The position numbers and the translations under genes are program-made. A stretch of DNA of 64,000 nucleotides from Parahoeflea halophila (GTDB lineage: Bacteria; Pseudomonadota; Alphaproteobacteria; Rhizobiales; Rhizobiaceae): assembly GCF_900220985.1 (NCBI RefSeq), contig NZ_OCPC01000005.1, positions 336,276-400,275 of the forward strand. The letters are read 5' to 3'. Positions 17,085 through 25,517 of this stretch are shown one piece after another. Position 1 is the first letter of the stretch, and each line of letters opens with the position of its first letter. The notes beneath the pieces are model-generated. The model was not told where the DNA came from. It saw only the letters and a program-made list of their open reading frames with translations, and did not search any database.

Positions 17085-17543
17085 TCAGGCAACCTTGATT
17101 TCGCTCATGGCCTTTTCGGCAACAGCCTTGGTGGGCTTGGTTACATCTTCTGCAACCTTGCGGGCTGTTTCCTGCATGGTCTTGGCCTGGTCAGCCATCA
17201 TTTCGGCCTGCTTGCGGAAGAAGCCTGTCTGAAGTTCGATCATCTGGGCGACCGACTTGACGCCAAGCAGGGCTTCCATGTGCGACAGCGAATGCTCGAC
17301 ATTGCCGCGGGCTGCGTCGATTGCCTTGAGGCTCAGTTCAACTGTGCCGGCCTGTGCGGTTTCGAGCGTGGTCTCCATCGCCTTGGTTGCGTCTTCTGCA
17401 ACGGTCTTGGCCTTTGCATAGGCTTCCTTGGTCTGATTAACCGACTTGTCAGCCATTTCGCGGTAATTGTCGGTCATCTTGGAGACATCGAATGCCGGAA
17501 ATTCAAATACATCTGCGGATGCGGTGGTTTTCTTGGTCGCCAT
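17085..17543 (-). CDS. Phasin-family granule-associated protein
   Basis: Phasins coat polyhydroxyalkanoate granules. The 152-residue product is helical, without cysteine, and has the family's layout: a lysine/threonine/alanine-rich start (MATKKTTASADVFEFPAFD), a central amphipathic helix with the YREMADKSVNQTKEAYAKAK pattern near residues 25-45, and a Lys/Ala-rich end (KPTKAVAEKAMSEIKVA). The start ATG 17543 has AAGGAG seven bases upstream. It is a single-gene unit with its own terminator and a symmetric site upstream. The neighbouring aceA and acetoacetyl-CoA synthetase fit a cell that stores and reuses PHB. Confidence 0.85.
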   Translation of the reverse strand: MATKKTTASADVFEFPAFDVSKMTDNYREMADKSVNQTKEAYAKAKTVAEDATKAMETTLETAQAGTVELSLKAIDAARGNVEHSLSHMEALLGVKSVAQMIELQTGFFRKQAEMMADQAKTMQETARKVAEDVTKPTKAVAEKAMSEIKVA

Positions 17544-17626
17544 GTCACTTCTCCTTGAAGTTTCAGAGGGACCTCTCGTGGCCCCGTTTCGGTTTCGCGC
17601 ATTGTATAGCACAGCTTTTTGTGCAG

Positions 17627-17644
17627 TGCAACAATAATGTTGCA
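17627..17644. promoter_or_regulatory. Inverted repeat upstream of phasin, candidate PhaR-type site
   Basis: TGCAAC (17627-17632), AATAAT, GTTGCA (17639-17644) is a perfect inverted repeat 84 bases before the phasin ATG. It overlaps TGCAGTGCA at 17622-17630. The PHB repressor PhaR is known to bind TGC/GCA-type sites before phasin genes, so this is the natural candidate; the assignment is inference. Confidence 0.5.
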
Positions 17645-17787
17645 GCGCGATATCCGTTAACCTTTTCAAGACAAATGCCCGCGCCGTAAGCCAGGGTTGC
17701 TGGACCGGCGGCAGCGGCAAAGCTATTAATAAAACCTTAATTCCCCCTCACGAAGGGGCTATTCTGGCCAAAACTGGATAACCACCT

Positions 17788-20700
17788 ATGCCGGCACACC
17801 ATTATCCGTTCATCGAGCTTGCCGTTCATGCTGCTGTTCGCGACCATTTCGCCAAGGGCAATGCCGTGGCCGTGCTCAGCCGTGACTTGGATGAGGTGCT
17901 GTGGGCCAACGGCGCGGCCGCGCAGCTGTTGGGCTTCTCCAATATCTACGATGTGCTGGATGAAGGATTTGACAGCCAGACGGCGACACGGCGACAGATC
18001 GAAAGCGCGGTCAGCGGCCTTGGCCGAACCGGCAGGCCCCAAAACTTCATGATGCGGGCAAGCAGCGGCTTCTCGCGCACGATGACGCCGGCAACGCTGC
18101 AAGACTTCACCCTGCCCGATGGTGTCCCGGCCTTGCTGCTGACCAGCAGCCAGCCCGGCCAGGTGATGGCGCCCGGCGCGCGGGCCCGCCAGATCATCGC
18201 CGGGTTTGAAGGCACCGGCACCCATGTCGCGGTTCTCGACGCGGACGGCCGGGTGCTGGCTGCTACCAGCACGTTTGCTGACCTGGGTCTCGCAGACGCC
18301 GATATCGACCGGATGGTCGCAGATGTCACCGGCGCTGCCGACCGGCTGGTCAAACGGATGACGGCCTCGCCTATCGGCGCGATGCCGACAGCCATTGGTC
18401 GGCTGGCGGACAATCCGGCGCTGCACCTGCTGTTTGCGGTCGAGCCCGCGCCTGCAGAGACGGCTCCGAACCGGCACGACGGCGAAACCCAGGCTGCGGC
18501 AGCGGCCAGAGCAATAATCCCGGTCGGGGGCGCGGCGTCAGAGCCGGAAACCGCTTCTTCTGCACCATCAACCGGCGCTTCGGATGCGCCGGAGAGCGGG
18601 AGCGAATCAACCGGCAGCGCGAAGGGCACCGCTGATGCAGCGGCCGAGACCGCAGAGGCGGAGGACGAAGGGCCCGAAGCCACGGCTGCCGAAACCAGGT
18701 CGCCAGCAAATTCAGATGAGGCCACCGGTACACAGACACCACCCCGGCGGCCTTTCTTTGATACGCGCCGGATCCGTGACGAACTCAATGCCCGGCTGGC
18801 CAAGGCCGAACAGGAGAGCAAGCTGCCGACCGCATTCGAGGACGCCCGTGGCCTCGAGGTGCCATCCTTCGCGGATGAGCGCGCAACCGACACCCAGGCT
18901 CCAGCGGCGGACAACGAAGTGCCTCAAGAAGAGGAACGGTCCGCCGATCGGGCCGGCGACGCGGAGAACGCCGCGACAGAACAGGTCATCGACGGCGCCG
19001 AAGCCGACGGTTCCGAAAGCACTATCGCCGAGGCCGCTGACCCCTCCGACGTTACAGCCGTCGAAGCCGAGGCTGATAGCGGGCATTCTGTACCTGTCGA
19101 TGATGGTGAAGCTGGCACCGGCGACGAAGAGCTGGCCGCAACCCCGGTCGACGATACCGTTGCAGCCGACGAGACCAGCGAGAAAACCGTTCCGGCCACT
19201 GCGCAAGATGCACCTGACGTTGAGGATGAATACGCCGGCATGGACGGGGCTGGCGATGAAGCATCTGCCGAAAACCCGGCATCCGCGGAACGGCAGTTCC
19301 GCTTCGATCCGAACCGCAAGCCGGCTCGCTTTGTCTGGAAGATCAACAAGGACGGCGAATTCAGCGAGGTTTCCCCGGAATTCGCAGCCGCCGTCGGTCC
19401 GCATTCGGCCGACATCATTGGCCGCAAGTTCCCGGATCTGGCGCGGGTCTTCAATCTCGACCCCGACCACATCATCTCGGATCTGCTCAACCGCCGCGAC
19501 ACCTGGTCCGGCAAGACCGTGTTCTGGCCGGTCCAGGGTACCGATCTTGTCACCCCGGTCGATCTCGCCGCTCTGCCGACCTATACCCGCGACCGGCGCT
19601 TCGACGGCTTCCGCGGCTTTGGCATCGTCCGCACCGGCGAAACCCGCAAGGACCCGGAAGCGCTGGGACTTGCACTTGTGCCCGGCAGCGTTTCGCGACC
19701 GGCGGCCGAAGCGCAGGAGGCCGGTCCTGCCGAGGAAACCCATGATCAGCTGGGCGGAGAAGCCGGGTTCACCCGCGATGAAGATCTGCCGGTCGAAGAC
19801 CAGTCAGAGCTCGAGATGCGCGATCTCGAGCGGGACATCGATGATCTTGCAAGGATGGACGGCACTGACTCCGGCAGCACTGGCACCGACAGCACTGGCG
19901 AAGAGAGCGGCCGGGATAACACCGCCGAAACCGGAGACCCCGCAGACGAGTCCGCGAGCGATACTTCGGAAGCGGACAATGACCCCTTCATGGGCGAGCG
20001 CCCGGCGATCCGGCTTGTCGAGACCCCGATGCGGCGCGACAGCGACAAGATCATCGATCTGGAAGCCCGCCGGCCGCGCACCCCGATGGAACGTCTTTCT
20101 CCCGGCGAGCAGGCCGCGTTCCGCGAGATCGGCGCCCGACTGAGCAAGGCAAACGCGGAGGCCGAGGGCCGGAACAAGACAACCGACAAAGCGGATGCCG
20201 GAGCGGAATCGGCGCCGCCGGTCCTGCCGCAGGAGCAGCCGGCCTCCGGCAGACAGCAGGCTGCCGAAAACGACGGCCAGACCGGTGTTGCCGCAGAAGC
20301 GCAGCCCGGCGAGCCAGACAGCCAGTCCGGAAGCGCCGGCAGCGATGGCGCAGCAGGCGCGGATCAGCAGGAGAGCGCTTCCGAACCGGCAGAAACCGCT
20401 GCCCGTGCTGATGACGCCGGCAGTGACCAGGCCAGGCCGGTCCAACAAGGCGGCGCAGGGCAAGCCGGCACGGGGCAAGCCGAAACCGATCCGGCGTCGC
20501 CCGATGCGCCGCTGCCATCGGCCTTTGCACTGCCGCGCCGGCAGGGCATGTCCGCCGGCCTTGATGCCGGTCTCATCGATGCGATCCCTGCGGCTTTGCT
20601 GGTGCATTCGGGCGATGAGCTTATCCATGGCAATGCCGATTTCTTCGAGCTGACGGGCTACACCTCGCTTGAGGAGCTGAGCGATTGCGGTGGGCTCGAC

Positions 20701-22077
20701 CACCTGCTCGAACGCCCGGACGCGGACGACGAAGCAAGCGATGGCGGCCTGTTCGTGCGCCGCGGTGACGGCAGCCGGCGCGAAATCACCGCACGGCTCC
20801 GGTCGGTCAATTGGCGGGATGGCCAGGCCCTGCTGCTGGCGCTGTCGCCCCGCGAGAGCGCCGTTGCCCCGGCCGCCGAAGCGGCCACGGTTATCCCGCT
20901 GGCTGAGGCAAAGGATGACCCGGCCCCAAAGTCCGAGACGCTGTCGCGTGAGAATGCCCTCGTGATCGAGGCGCAGGAATTGCGCTCTATTCTGGAGACC
21001 GCGACCGACGGTGTGGTGATCCTCAACAATGACGGCACCATCCGCTCGATGAACGGCTCCGCCTGTGCGCTGTTCAACTATGATGACAGCGAGACCCGCG
21101 ATCAGCCCTTTGCCATGCTGTTCGCCCATGAAAGCCAGCGCGCGGTGATGGACTATGTCACCGGCCTTGCCGATCACGGGGTTTCGAGCGTGCTCAATGA
21201 CGGCCGCGAAGTGATCGGTCGGGAGGCGTCAGGCGGGTTCCTGCCGCTGTTCATGACCATAGGACGGCTCACCGGCTCGAACGGCTATTGCGCGGTGTTG
21301 CGCGACATCACCAACTGGAAGCGGACGGAGGAGGAGCTGCGCAACGCCAAGCGCGCAGCGGAAACCGCCAATTCGCACAAGTCCGATTTCCTGGCCCGGG
21401 TCAGCCACGAGATCCGCACACCGCTCAACGCCATCATCGGGTTCTCCGAAATGATGGTGGAAGAACGGTTCGGTCCGATCGGCAGCCCGCGCTATCTCGA
21501 ATATGCCCATGACATCGGCAACTCCGGCAAGCACGTGCTCGATATCGTCAACGACCTCCTGGACATTTCCAAGATCGAAGCCGGCCAGGTCAGCATGGAG
21601 TTTGTCTCGGTCTCGCTCAACGACCATTTGGCCGAGAGCGTGGCGCTGCTGCAGCCGATGGCCAACAGCCAGAGGGTGATCATCCGGACCAGCCTTTCGG
21701 CCAGCGTGCCCGAGGTGGTCGCCGACCAGCGCTCGATCAAGCAGATCGCGCTCAACCTGTTGTCGAATGCCATCCGCTACACGCCATCGGGCGGCCAGAT
21801 CGTGGTGTCGACCTCCTATGAGCCCTCGGGCAATGTGGTGCTGCGCATCCGGGACACCGGTATCGGCATGAACCGCAAGGAGCTCGAGCAGGCGATGAAG
21901 CCATTCGGCCAGGTCGGCACCGGCCCGCGGCAGCGCGGCGACGGAACCGGCCTCGGCCTGCCGCTGACGAAAGCCATGGTCGAAGCTAACCGGGCGCAAT
22001 TCGAGATCGTCTCGGCCCCGGGCGAAGGAACGCTGGTGTCCATCTCCTTCCCGCCGCAGCGGGTGCTGGCCGATTGA
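17788..22077 (+). CDS. PdhS/PleC/DivJ-like multi-PAS sensor histidine kinase
   Basis: A 1429-residue soluble histidine kinase. The N-terminus (about 1-110) looks PAS-like (AVLSRDLDEVLWANGAAAQL); residues about 230-500 are an acidic, Ala/Glu/Asp-rich low-complexity linker; 503-616 is a second PAS-like domain (FVWKINKDGEFSEVSPEFAA); 640-920 is a second acidic linker; two more PAS regions lie near 920-1010 and 1055-1185. The HisKA box has the phospho-acceptor His1207 (ARVSHEIRTPLNAIIGFSEM), followed by the ATPase domain with N box NLLSNAIRYTPSGG (near 1323) and GTGLGLPLTKAMVE. The H-box and SPRYLEYAHDIGNSGKHVLD match the PdhS/DivJ/PleC group, whose members phosphorylate DivK and PleD-type regulators. 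No membrane segment is visible. Brucella PdhS is clearly shorter, so the linkers are expanded. The start is ATG 17788; no response regulator lies next to it. Confidence 0.88.
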   Translation: MPAHHYPFIELAVHAAVRDHFAKGNAVAVLSRDLDEVLWANGAAAQLLGFSNIYDVLDEGFDSQTATRRQIESAVSGLGRTGRPQNFMMRASSGFSRTMTPATLQDFTLPDGVPALLLTSSQPGQVMAPGARARQIIAGFEGTGTHVAVLDADGRVLAATSTFADLGLADADIDRMVADVTGAADRLVKRMTASPIGAMPTAIGRLADNPALHLLFAVEPAPAETAPNRHDGETQAAAAARAIIPVGGAASEPETASSAPSTGASDAPESGSESTGSAKGTADAAAETAEAEDEGPEATAAETRSPANSDEATGTQTPPRRPFFDTRRIRDELNARLAKAEQESKLPTAFEDARGLEVPSFADERATDTQAPAADNEVPQEEERSADRAGDAENAATEQVIDGAEADGSESTIAEAADPSDVTAVEAEADSGHSVPVDDGEAGTGDEELAATPVDDTVAADETSEKTVPATAQDAPDVEDEYAGMDGAGDEASAENPASAERQFRFDPNRKPARFVWKINKDGEFSEVSPEFAAAVGPHSADIIGRKFPDLARVFNLDPDHIISDLLNRRDTWSGKTVFWPVQGTDLVTPVDLAALPTYTRDRRFDGFRGFGIVRTGETRKDPEALGLALVPGSVSRPAAEAQEAGPAEETHDQLGGEAGFTRDEDLPVEDQSELEMRDLERDIDDLARMDGTDSGSTGTDSTGEESGRDNTAETGDPADESASDTSEADNDPFMGERPAIRLVETPMRRDSDKIIDLEARRPRTPMERLSPGEQAAFREIGARLSKANAEAEGRNKTTDKADAGAESAPPVLPQEQPASGRQQAAENDGQTGVAAEAQPGEPDSQSGSAGSDGAAGADQQESASEPAETAARADDAGSDQARPVQQGGAGQAGTGQAETDPASPDAPLPSAFALPRRQGMSAGLDAGLIDAIPAALLVHSGDELIHGNADFFELTGYTSLEELSDCGGLDHLLERPDADDEASDGGLFVRRGDGSRREITARLRSVNWRDGQALLLALSPRESAVAPAAEAATVIPLAEAKDDPAPKSETLSRENALVIEAQELRSILETATDGVVILNNDGTIRSMNGSACALFNYDDSETRDQPFAMLFAHESQRAVMDYVTGLADHGVSSVLNDGREVIGREASGGFLPLFMTIGRLTGSNGYCAVLRDITNWKRTEEELRNAKRAAETANSHKSDFLARVSHEIRTPLNAIIGFSEMMVEERFGPIGSPRYLEYAHDIGNSGKHVLDIVNDLLDISKIEAGQVSMEFVSVSLNDHLAESVALLQPMANSQRVIIRTSLSASVPEVVADQRSIKQIALNLLSNAIRYTPSGGQIVVSTSYEPSGNVVLRIRDTGIGMNRKELEQAMKPFGQVGTGPRQRGDGTGLGLPLTKAMVEANRAQFEIVSAPGEGTLVSISFPPQRVLAD

Positions 22078-22127
22078 TACCTCAACGACATCAGATGCAA
22101 TGTGAGACCGTTTGCCAGTGGGTTAGA

Positions 22128-22160
22128 AAAAAGACGGGGACCTTCTCCGGGTCCCCGTTT
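22128..22160. terminator. Hairpin after the PAS kinase gene
   Basis: ACGGGGACC (22134-22142) and GGTCCCCGT (22150-22158) form a 9-bp stem with a 7-base loop. The T-run is weak on the plus strand (GTTT) but strong on the minus strand (six T), so it may act on transcripts from both sides. Confidence 0.75.
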
Positions 22161-22635
22161 GAAGTTCTGCATCAGTGCTAACCAACACCTGGAACGGCGC
22201 TATGGCCACCCAAGGTTGATTGCACTTTTGCGCATCAACCCTTGCCCGGTCCTTTCCAGCTTGATTAAGACTTTACTGAACCAGATGGCATCGCCGGACG
22301 TGGTTAAAATTCCGGGTCAGCTTCGGTTAACCGTGATGGATGAAACGGCAAAACGATGGCGGGCCGACGGAATGTACAAATTCGCCGCAAGCGCAGAGAG
22401 TTAGGTGGATTCACATAAAGCGGATATCCATCCAGCAGCGTTTCCTCCCCTGGAACGACGTCAGCGCATTCCGCTGAGCCCAAAGTGTCAATTGCTACCC
22501 TCTACATGATCGTAAACTGTTTCCAATTTGCTACTTCTGCACAGCCATCGCTACCGAGCAGGATACGGCTCCTCTGGCGGGACTTTCGTTACATTGGCTG
22601 ATTACCCTGAATAATGATGCGGAACGGTTCCTGCT
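22161..22635. other. Gene-free stretch between the kinase and TetR genes
   Basis: About 475 bases. An open frame at 22102-22404 crosses the terminator and reads like no known protein. The composition shifts to lower GC from about 22240. I see short inverted GGTTAA/TTAACC copies near 22300-22330 but nothing I can name. Confidence 0.4.
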
Positions 22636-23220
22636 TCATGTCCGCGAGCTTAGCTGGTTGGCTAAGTTCCTGACCAAGTCTTCATGGCTGTGTTTCAGCG
22701 GATCGTTAACCGCTTCTGTCAGCGCGATCATTGTAATCAGGCCAAGAACTGACGCGTGTAAATTGAACGCTTCCATGCGGTTCTCTTTCGAACCGTCTCC
22801 AAACTTAGCTGCGAGCACGGTGTAAAGTCGGCTCGTAGCCTCGTGTAGTCTCATATCAGGCTTCAGCAATTCGGATGCCAATCTCGATTTTTCCAACTGC
22901 GGCAGCAAATACATCATACGAAACCGCTCTATGTCCTGCAGATGAAAAGACGCAATCGTGTGCACAAATTTCGAAATCACTTTGTTCCGGACAGATTCCG
23001 GCGCGATCGCATCCAACGCACAATCAACTTCGAGTTGAAACCATGGGAAAAGCAGCCCTGTCAGCAGGGCGCGCTTGTTTGGATACCAGTAAAGAACAGC
23101 CTGCTTTGAATGGCCGATTTTTCGGGCAATACCGTCAAAAGTAATTGCGCTCACGCCTCCTTCCGACAGCAATTGCCTCGCAACCTCCAAGATCCGTTCA
23201 TGGGTATCAGTAGCTGTCAT
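22636..23220 (-). CDS. TetR-family regulator of the GST/MAPEG locus
   Basis: About 194 residues. The N-terminal helix-turn-helix (about 5-50) reads HERILEVARQLLSEGGVSAI and then ARKIGHSKQAVLYWYPNKRA. The rest is a helical ligand and dimer domain. I start it at ATG 23220 (MTATDTHER) with AAGAG seven bases upstream; ATG 23244 is in frame, but it would place codons inside the first operator copy. It reads away from the GST gene, with two operator-like palindromes between them. Codon use is less GC-biased than in the neighbouring core genes, a sign of acquisition. Confidence 0.87.
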   Translation of the reverse strand: MTATDTHERILEVARQLLSEGGVSAITFDGIARKIGHSKQAVLYWYPNKRALLTGLLFPWFQLEVDCALDAIAPESVRNKVISKFVHTIASFHLQDIERFRMMYLLPQLEKSRLASELLKPDMRLHEATSRLYTVLAAKFGDGSKENRMEAFNLHASVLGLITMIALTEAVNDPLKHSHEDLVRNLANQLSSRT

Positions 23221-23236
23221 ATTTTTCTCTTGCTGT

Positions 23237-23275
23237 CTTACCATTGGCAAGTTACCTTCACTTACCGTTGGTAAG
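23237..23275. promoter_or_regulatory. Tandem TetR-type operators between divergent genes
   Basis: Two copies of one site lie 24 bases apart, centre to centre: CTTACCATTGGCAAG (23237-23251, one mismatch in the arms) and CTTACCGTTGGTAAG (23261-23275, perfect CTTACC/GGTAAG arms around GTT). They sit between the TetR start (23220) and the GST start (23289). Spacing of just over two helical turns on one face would suit cooperative binding that shuts off both genes. The binding protein is inferred from position. Confidence 0.75.
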
Positions 23276-23288
23276 CAATGGGGTAACC

Positions 23289-23990
23289 ATGTCTGATTTA
23301 ACCGTGTTCACATATCCACCCGCATGGAGGCTACCTTCTGCCTGCCCTTTTGCGGTCAAGCTTCTGGCCTGGCTCAACCTCAACGGTCTCTCTTACTGCC
23401 ATGTCGTTCACGACACTGTGGAGGGAGCCCCTACCGGGAGCAGCCCCTGGATAGAAGTGGATGGCGTTCCGGTCGGCGAAACCGACGAAATAATCGCCTT
23501 CTTGGCGGATCTGAACAATATCCCTGCCAGCCGTAATGCCGATGTCGACCAACATGCATTCACTCCGGGGTTGAAACGGACATTTGAAGAACAGTTCCAT
23601 AAAGTCATGGAGTACGAAATGCTGATCCACCCTTTAGGTATTCCCGGTTTCGAAGCCGTTATCGCCCGACAGCCTGCGGCGATTGCCGCAGTCCAAAAGG
23701 ACCGGCTTCGACACAGACTCAGAAATTATCTGGACGATTGCGGGTTCACGGGATTGGGTCCGAAGAAAATTGAAGCTCTAGGGCGTACGATACTCGGCAG
23801 ACTTGTTGACGTCATTGAACGACAGCAAATCATTGGTGGCGCGCACCCCTCGATTGTAGAGCTGAGCGTTTTCGGACAGCTTGCACCTTTGCGGAACTGG
23901 CCAATGCGAACCCCAATAGCCGAGCATGTAAAATCGTCCACCGTTCTGTGCCGATGGTGCGACACCATTCAAGAACGGTGCCGAATGTGA
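23289..23990 (+). CDS. GST-fold protein of the metaxin/Faxc-like group
   Basis: A 233-residue protein with a thioredoxin-like N-terminal half and a helical C-terminal half. The start (TVFTYPPAWRLPSACPFAVK) matches the P-S-x-x-P-F-x-x-K pattern of the metaxin/failed-axon-connections branch of glutathione transferases, followed by PWIEVDGVPVGETDEIIAFL, the glutathione-contact region. The C-terminal part has SIVELSVFGQL, as in GST C domains. The ATG at 23289 starts 13 bases after the second operator; the frame is open upstream through the operators but is not used. MAPEG follows 147 bases later on the same strand. Substrate unknown. Confidence 0.8.
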   Translation: MSDLTVFTYPPAWRLPSACPFAVKLLAWLNLNGLSYCHVVHDTVEGAPTGSSPWIEVDGVPVGETDEIIAFLADLNNIPASRNADVDQHAFTPGLKRTFEEQFHKVMEYEMLIHPLGIPGFEAVIARQPAAIAAVQKDRLRHRLRNYLDDCGFTGLGPKKIEALGRTILGRLVDVIERQQIIGGAHPSIVELSVFGQLAPLRNWPMRTPIAEHVKSSTVLCRWCDTIQERCRM

Positions 23991-24137
23991 CCGAACTCTT
24001 GCTCCGCTCGGCTATGCATGTCGGGCCGCCGTCCGACGCGCAAACCACCCAACGACCAGACATATAAACCGCGCTGCAAAATTCGGAATAATCGTCGGCG
24101 CATCTTACCGCTTGTAACTGCAAACAGGGAGACAACG

Positions 24138-24602
24138 ATGAACTTGCTCAACTTGGAAAACCCGGTCTTCGAAGTCTACGTAATTGCCGCAACACTGATG
24201 GCTCTGAAAATAATGTTGCAGGGTTGGATGACCGTCTATCGCATGCTGAAAAGCAACTCCGGCCTCGCTAGCCCAGAAGACTTGCAAAAGGGATTGATCA
24301 ACAAAAGCCCTGACCCTTCCCAGCTTGAGGTCAATGATTATGTTGACCGCTCGCGCCGAATGCACCGCAATGACCTTGAGAACATTCCGGCTTTCCTGAT
24401 TGCGGGTTTGCTGTTTGTTATCGTGAATCCTGAGCTGTGGCTGGCGCAGACGATGATGTTCGGCTTTGTTGCCGCTCGGCTGGCTCATTTTTGGGCCTAC
24501 GCGACCAAGAAGCCGCACGAAGTCCGGGCGACTTTCTACACGATTGCATCCCTGAGCGTAATCTACATGTCGATCCATGTGCTCTGGGTCGCAGTCAGGT
24601 AG
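24138..24602 (+). CDS. MAPEG-family membrane protein (MGST1-like)
   Basis: A 154-residue inner-membrane protein with four hydrophobic segments. The second loop carries DRSRRMHRNDLENIPAFLI, close to the RAHLNDLENI hallmark of microsomal glutathione transferase 1 and prostaglandin E synthase, so it should be a glutathione-dependent transferase or peroxidase acting on lipophilic substrates. The start is ATG 24138 with GGGAGAC upstream; an open extension upstream to 24018 has no membrane-protein character. With the GST-fold gene before it, it makes a two-enzyme detoxification unit under the TetR regulator. Confidence 0.88.
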   Translation: MNLLNLENPVFEVYVIAATLMALKIMLQGWMTVYRMLKSNSGLASPEDLQKGLINKSPDPSQLEVNDYVDRSRRMHRNDLENIPAFLIAGLLFVIVNPELWLAQTMMFGFVAARLAHFWAYATKKPHEVRATFYTIASLSVIYMSIHVLWVAVR

Positions 24603-25015
24603 CGGGAGTTACCGGTTTCGAGGAAAACCCTGCCTCCCTGCAACCATAATCGGAGATGCAAAAAATCGACCGGTTCGAAGCATTGTGAGTGTCGTTTTGA
24701 ACTACGCGAATGGCTCATTCGTGTCCGCCAGCCGCTCCTGCCCTACCGCAGGTTGCTGCCGGCTTCCTCACCAGCCGACGGCTTCGCCGCGTTCACAGGT
24801 CAGAAGTGCGATGGCTGTCAGCGGGATCCGGATGAGCAGGATGTCAGCTCTATCTGGCTTTCGAAACGCGTCGTCCGCATTCTTTGCAGTCAGGTTCGAA
24901 CCAGATCTCCCGGGTTGGCTTGCGCGCTACCAGTGGCGAACGACATGAAAGCTCGCAGTCGCGACCTGCCGCAGACAGTTCAGCCCGTTAGCCACGCAGC
25001 GTACGTTAAAACGCC
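24603..25015. other. Gene-free stretch after the MAPEG gene
   Basis: About 410 bases. Open frames on both strands (for example 24577-24948) overlap each other, lack ribosome sites and resemble nothing. I see no terminator with a T-run. It leads into the orphan promoter copy at 25016. Confidence 0.4.
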
Positions 25016-25069
25016 CTGGCGTTTACTCGATTGAACAGTACAATCCCCATCTTGTTGTTGGCAGGGAGG
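25016..25069 (+). repeat. Orphan copy of the OmpA-gene promoter and Shine-Dalgarno block
   Basis: About 54 bases here match 27192-27242 in front of the OmpA gene. This copy has CTGGCG (25016-25021), a 17-base spacer, TACAAT (25039-25044), then TTGTTGGCAGGGAGG ending at 25069. The other copy has TTGGCG, 17 bases, TACAAT, and TTGTTGGCAGGGAGG. Both elements and the spacing are kept, but no start codon or credible reading frame follows here. It looks like the head of a lost or rearranged paralogue. Confidence 0.7.
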
Positions 25070-25282
25070 GATTTCTGGGATTGGTCGCCGCCACTGCTCG
25101 CACAAAAGACCGCGCCGCGGCGAATGGCGGGCGGGCGGGCGGAATGCATATATTCGCGCAATTGCACGCTCCAGTTTCGCACGGGCGCTCCGACCCCCTT
25201 GGACGCCCGCCATCCCACTAACTCGCCGGTTTGCGGAAAATCACGCAACGTTCGCGAACTGGCCATAAAGCTATGCTGCCTT

Positions 25283-25434
25283 TGACCTGCTCCCCACGGA
25301 GTCCGCGTTTACTCGTTGGTTCTGTAGAGGTTCCGGTCTTCCCTTGACCGGCCAGCATATTCTCGTGGCGTCAGACCAGCGAGGCTGGAATGCAGGAGGT
25401 GATGGTAGAAGTCGGTTCGAGATTGTGCCCTCGA
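25283..25434 (-). mobile_element. Remnant of an IS3-like element (transposase C-terminus and one end)
   Basis: Minus-strand codons from 25434 to the stop at 25309 read SRAQSRTDFYHHLLHSSLAG and then LTPREYAGRSREDRNLYRTN; the HSSLAGLTPREYA stretch is typical of the C-terminus of IS3-family OrfB (rve) transposases. About 26 bases beyond the stop lies TGACCTGCTCCCCACGGAG (25283-25301), which looks like the element's terminal inverted repeat. The rest of the transposase is missing, so this is a scar. It lies between the orphan promoter copy and the TadG-like gene. Confidence 0.75.
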
Positions 25435-25452
25435 CAGTTCACCGAATTGCTT

Positions 25453-25492
25453 CGCTTGCCGCCAGCCTTCTTTGACGGGCTGGCGGCAAGCG
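25453..25492 (-). terminator. Strong inverted repeat after the TadG-like gene
   Basis: CGCTTGCCGCCAGCC (25453-25467) and GGCTGGCGGCAAGCG (25478-25492) are a perfect 15-bp inverted repeat with a 10-base loop, 26 bases past the stop of the minus-strand TadG-like gene. No long T-run follows on either strand. It could be a terminator, a transcript-stabilising stem or part of the IS scar. Confidence 0.6.
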
Positions 25493-25517
25493 TTTGATAC
25501 TTCGGCGGTTTAGGGGT

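Noticed and set aside
22102..22404. 100-codon frame after the PAS kinase
   Set aside because: It runs through the terminator hairpin at 22134-22158, has no ribosome site and no recognisable protein.
25031..25285. Short frames after the orphan promoter copy
   Set aside because: They start in the spacer itself, not after the Shine-Dalgarno, and give low-complexity Arg/Pro protein. The block appears to have lost its gene.
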